17,610 bases of DNA, from contig RBNI01002755.1 in assembly GCA_003990745.1 (NCBI GenBank), positions 1 to 17,610 on the forward strand, in the 5' to 3' direction. The DNA is from Jimgerdemannia flammicorona. Lineage: Eukaryota; Mucoromycota; Endogonomycetes; Endogonales; Endogonaceae. The translations under genes were made by a program, and so were the position numbers. Position 1 is the first letter of the stretch. Every line of letters begins with the position of its first letter. The notes beneath the pieces are model-generated. The model was not told where the DNA came from. It ran no database searches and was given only the letters and a program-made list of their open reading frames with translations. Shown piece after piece: positions 16,571 through 17,610 of this stretch.

Positions 16571-17610
16571 TTAGTTATAATGCCTCTTTCTCCACTACTT
16601 TACTGGTTACATTGGTTTAGTAGATGATCTTCCAAGTCCCCTTTTTATAATTATTACCCCCTCTACCTCAGGTTGGTTTGCTATACCTATTGCAGGGCAG
16701 TGAGAGAGAGGCATTGGTGATGAGTTGCCCCTTTATCGGTATCAGATCAGTGTCTTCTCTACTTTTTCACGATTTCTAGTATCTTCAGCTACATCTGGAG
16801 TGCATTTGTTTTGATGTGGTGTCTTCTTTCTTTTGCTATTGCCAATAAGGTATTGTCTTGGTGTGTCTCAGACTATATAGAGAGTTGGCCAACCTTGGGC
16901 ATCAAGTGCTCAGTGTAGGTTATCTGCAGGTCCTTGGTGCTTATGGTGGGGCCCTCTGGCTTTGGTGAGCTTTCTGGCAAGTGCAGTTCTGGCATAAGTG
17001 ACTGCTTTTCAGGTATTATTGGGATGGGAGGAGAGATGGCCATCACAAATAGGAGGAAGGGCAATAATAGTAAACCAGTGGAGTACTAGGCTGGGGGTGG
17101 TCATTGGAGCTGGAATGGACAATATTTCAGTGGGGCCTTTTGATTGGCTGATGGGGGGTAGGGTAGTACAGGGGCCGGCATCCTGGCTATACTCAACTGG
17201 AACTGGGAGCTGATGCAGCAATGCAATTGAGGCCCACAGGCTTGGGGAGTGGGACCTTTCTCATTTGGCTGTACCCGACTGAAACTGGGAGCTGATATAG
17301 CAATATGATTGAGGCCCACAAGCTCAGGAAGTGGGAGTGGGGTCTTTTCTGGTCCTAGCCTATGTGTAAGTCCTTTGTGGAAGGTTCTGCATATAAGTCC
17401 TTTACTCACCCACTTTGAATCTACTCTACTCTCTGTTGGTTGGTTGGGGGGTTTTTTCTTTACCTCAGGCTTTCTTTTGGGGTTTGAAGGGCTATTCTTT
17501 ATTTAGTCCTAGTACTACTAGATCTGATACATAGGTGTGCTCTCACATGTAAATAATGATCCAGCCCTGGTGAGCAGATAAGTCTAGTCTATATCATGGG
17601 TACAAAAAAA
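16571..17610. other. Moderate-GC stretch without recognised gene
   Basis: Base composition changes sharply at about 16575 to roughly balanced, G/T-rich on +. Minus-strand frames at 16873-17064 and 17101-17409 are Pro/Ser-rich (for example PPIPIIPEKQSLMPELHLP) and open for 63 and 102 codons, but have no family signature, and the second is mostly the 82-bp repeat. It might be a decayed fragment of a proline-rich coding region on the minus strand. I see no RNA gene. Confidence 0.3.
17185..17348. repeat. 82-bp tandem duplication
   Basis: The block from GGCTATACTCAACTGGAACT (17185) recurs from GGCTGTACCCGACTGAAACT (17267), sharing CTGGGAGCTGATRYAGCAAT, TTGAGGCCCACARGCT and RGGRAGTGGGA. Differences are mainly transitions. 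A fainter partial copy seems to precede it (about 17100-17155, GGAGCTGGAATGG and GTGGGGCCTTTTGATTGGCT). Confidence 0.7.

Overview
The window looks like repeat-rich, gene-poor nuclear DNA of a filamentous fungus. The evidence is one long decayed Ty3/gypsy-type LTR retrotransposon, blocks of almost pure A/T on both sides of it, many micro- and minisatellites, very few CpG dinucleotides, and decay that is dominated by C/T and G/A changes. The first 124 bases of the two LTRs differ at 12 places, all transitions, and stop codons sit where Gln (CAA/CAG), Trp (TGG) or Arg (CGA) would be expected. This fits repeat-induced point mutation (RIP) or deamination of methylated cytosine. I cannot name the species or choose between ascomycete and basidiomycete. 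No intact cellular gene, rRNA, tRNA or CRISPR array was found.

Layout. 1-1000: a pyrimidine-rich satellite of 140-158 bp units, the fourth swollen by about 17 copies of a 22-bp minisatellite. 1107-1190: a 15-bp repeat and a poly-T run. 1600-2012, minus strand: a decayed gene segment coding a 32-residue tandem peptide repeat. 2155-3766, plus strand: two coding-like but broken stretches of unknown nature, separated by an (ATTTT)n/G-rich tract. 4135-4342: a 32-bp tandem repeat with a palindromic core. 4440-4950: an AT block. 4956-15221: the retrotransposon. 15226-16570: a second AT block holding a 99-codon Asn/Phe-rich open frame. 16571-17610: a more balanced stretch with an 82-bp tandem duplication and no recognisable gene.

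The retrotransposon is complete in outline: LTRs of 1329 and 1347 bp, GTAC target-site duplication, candidate primer-binding site, Gag with an acidic tract and CCHC zinc knuckle, aspartic protease, a long insert of about 1.4 kb with two Cys/His clusters and an acidic tract, a trimeric-type dUTPase domain with all five motifs recognisable, a PR-RT linker, reverse transcriptase, RNase H, DDE integrase with GPY module, an extra 171-codon C-terminal reading frame, a strong hairpin, a polypurine tract and the 3' LTR. Gag through dUTPase lie in one frame, RT-RNase H in the -1 frame, integrase in a further -1 frame, and the last frame overlaps the integrase end. The element is dead: every module except the DTG-to-LGxxW protease core carries stop codons.

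The most notable observation is the dUTPase between protease and reverse transcriptase, together with the long Cys/His-rich insert before it. Whether this architecture has been described cannot be judged from sequence alone. dUTPase domains are established in some retroviruses, and I have an unverified recollection of reports in other LTR elements.
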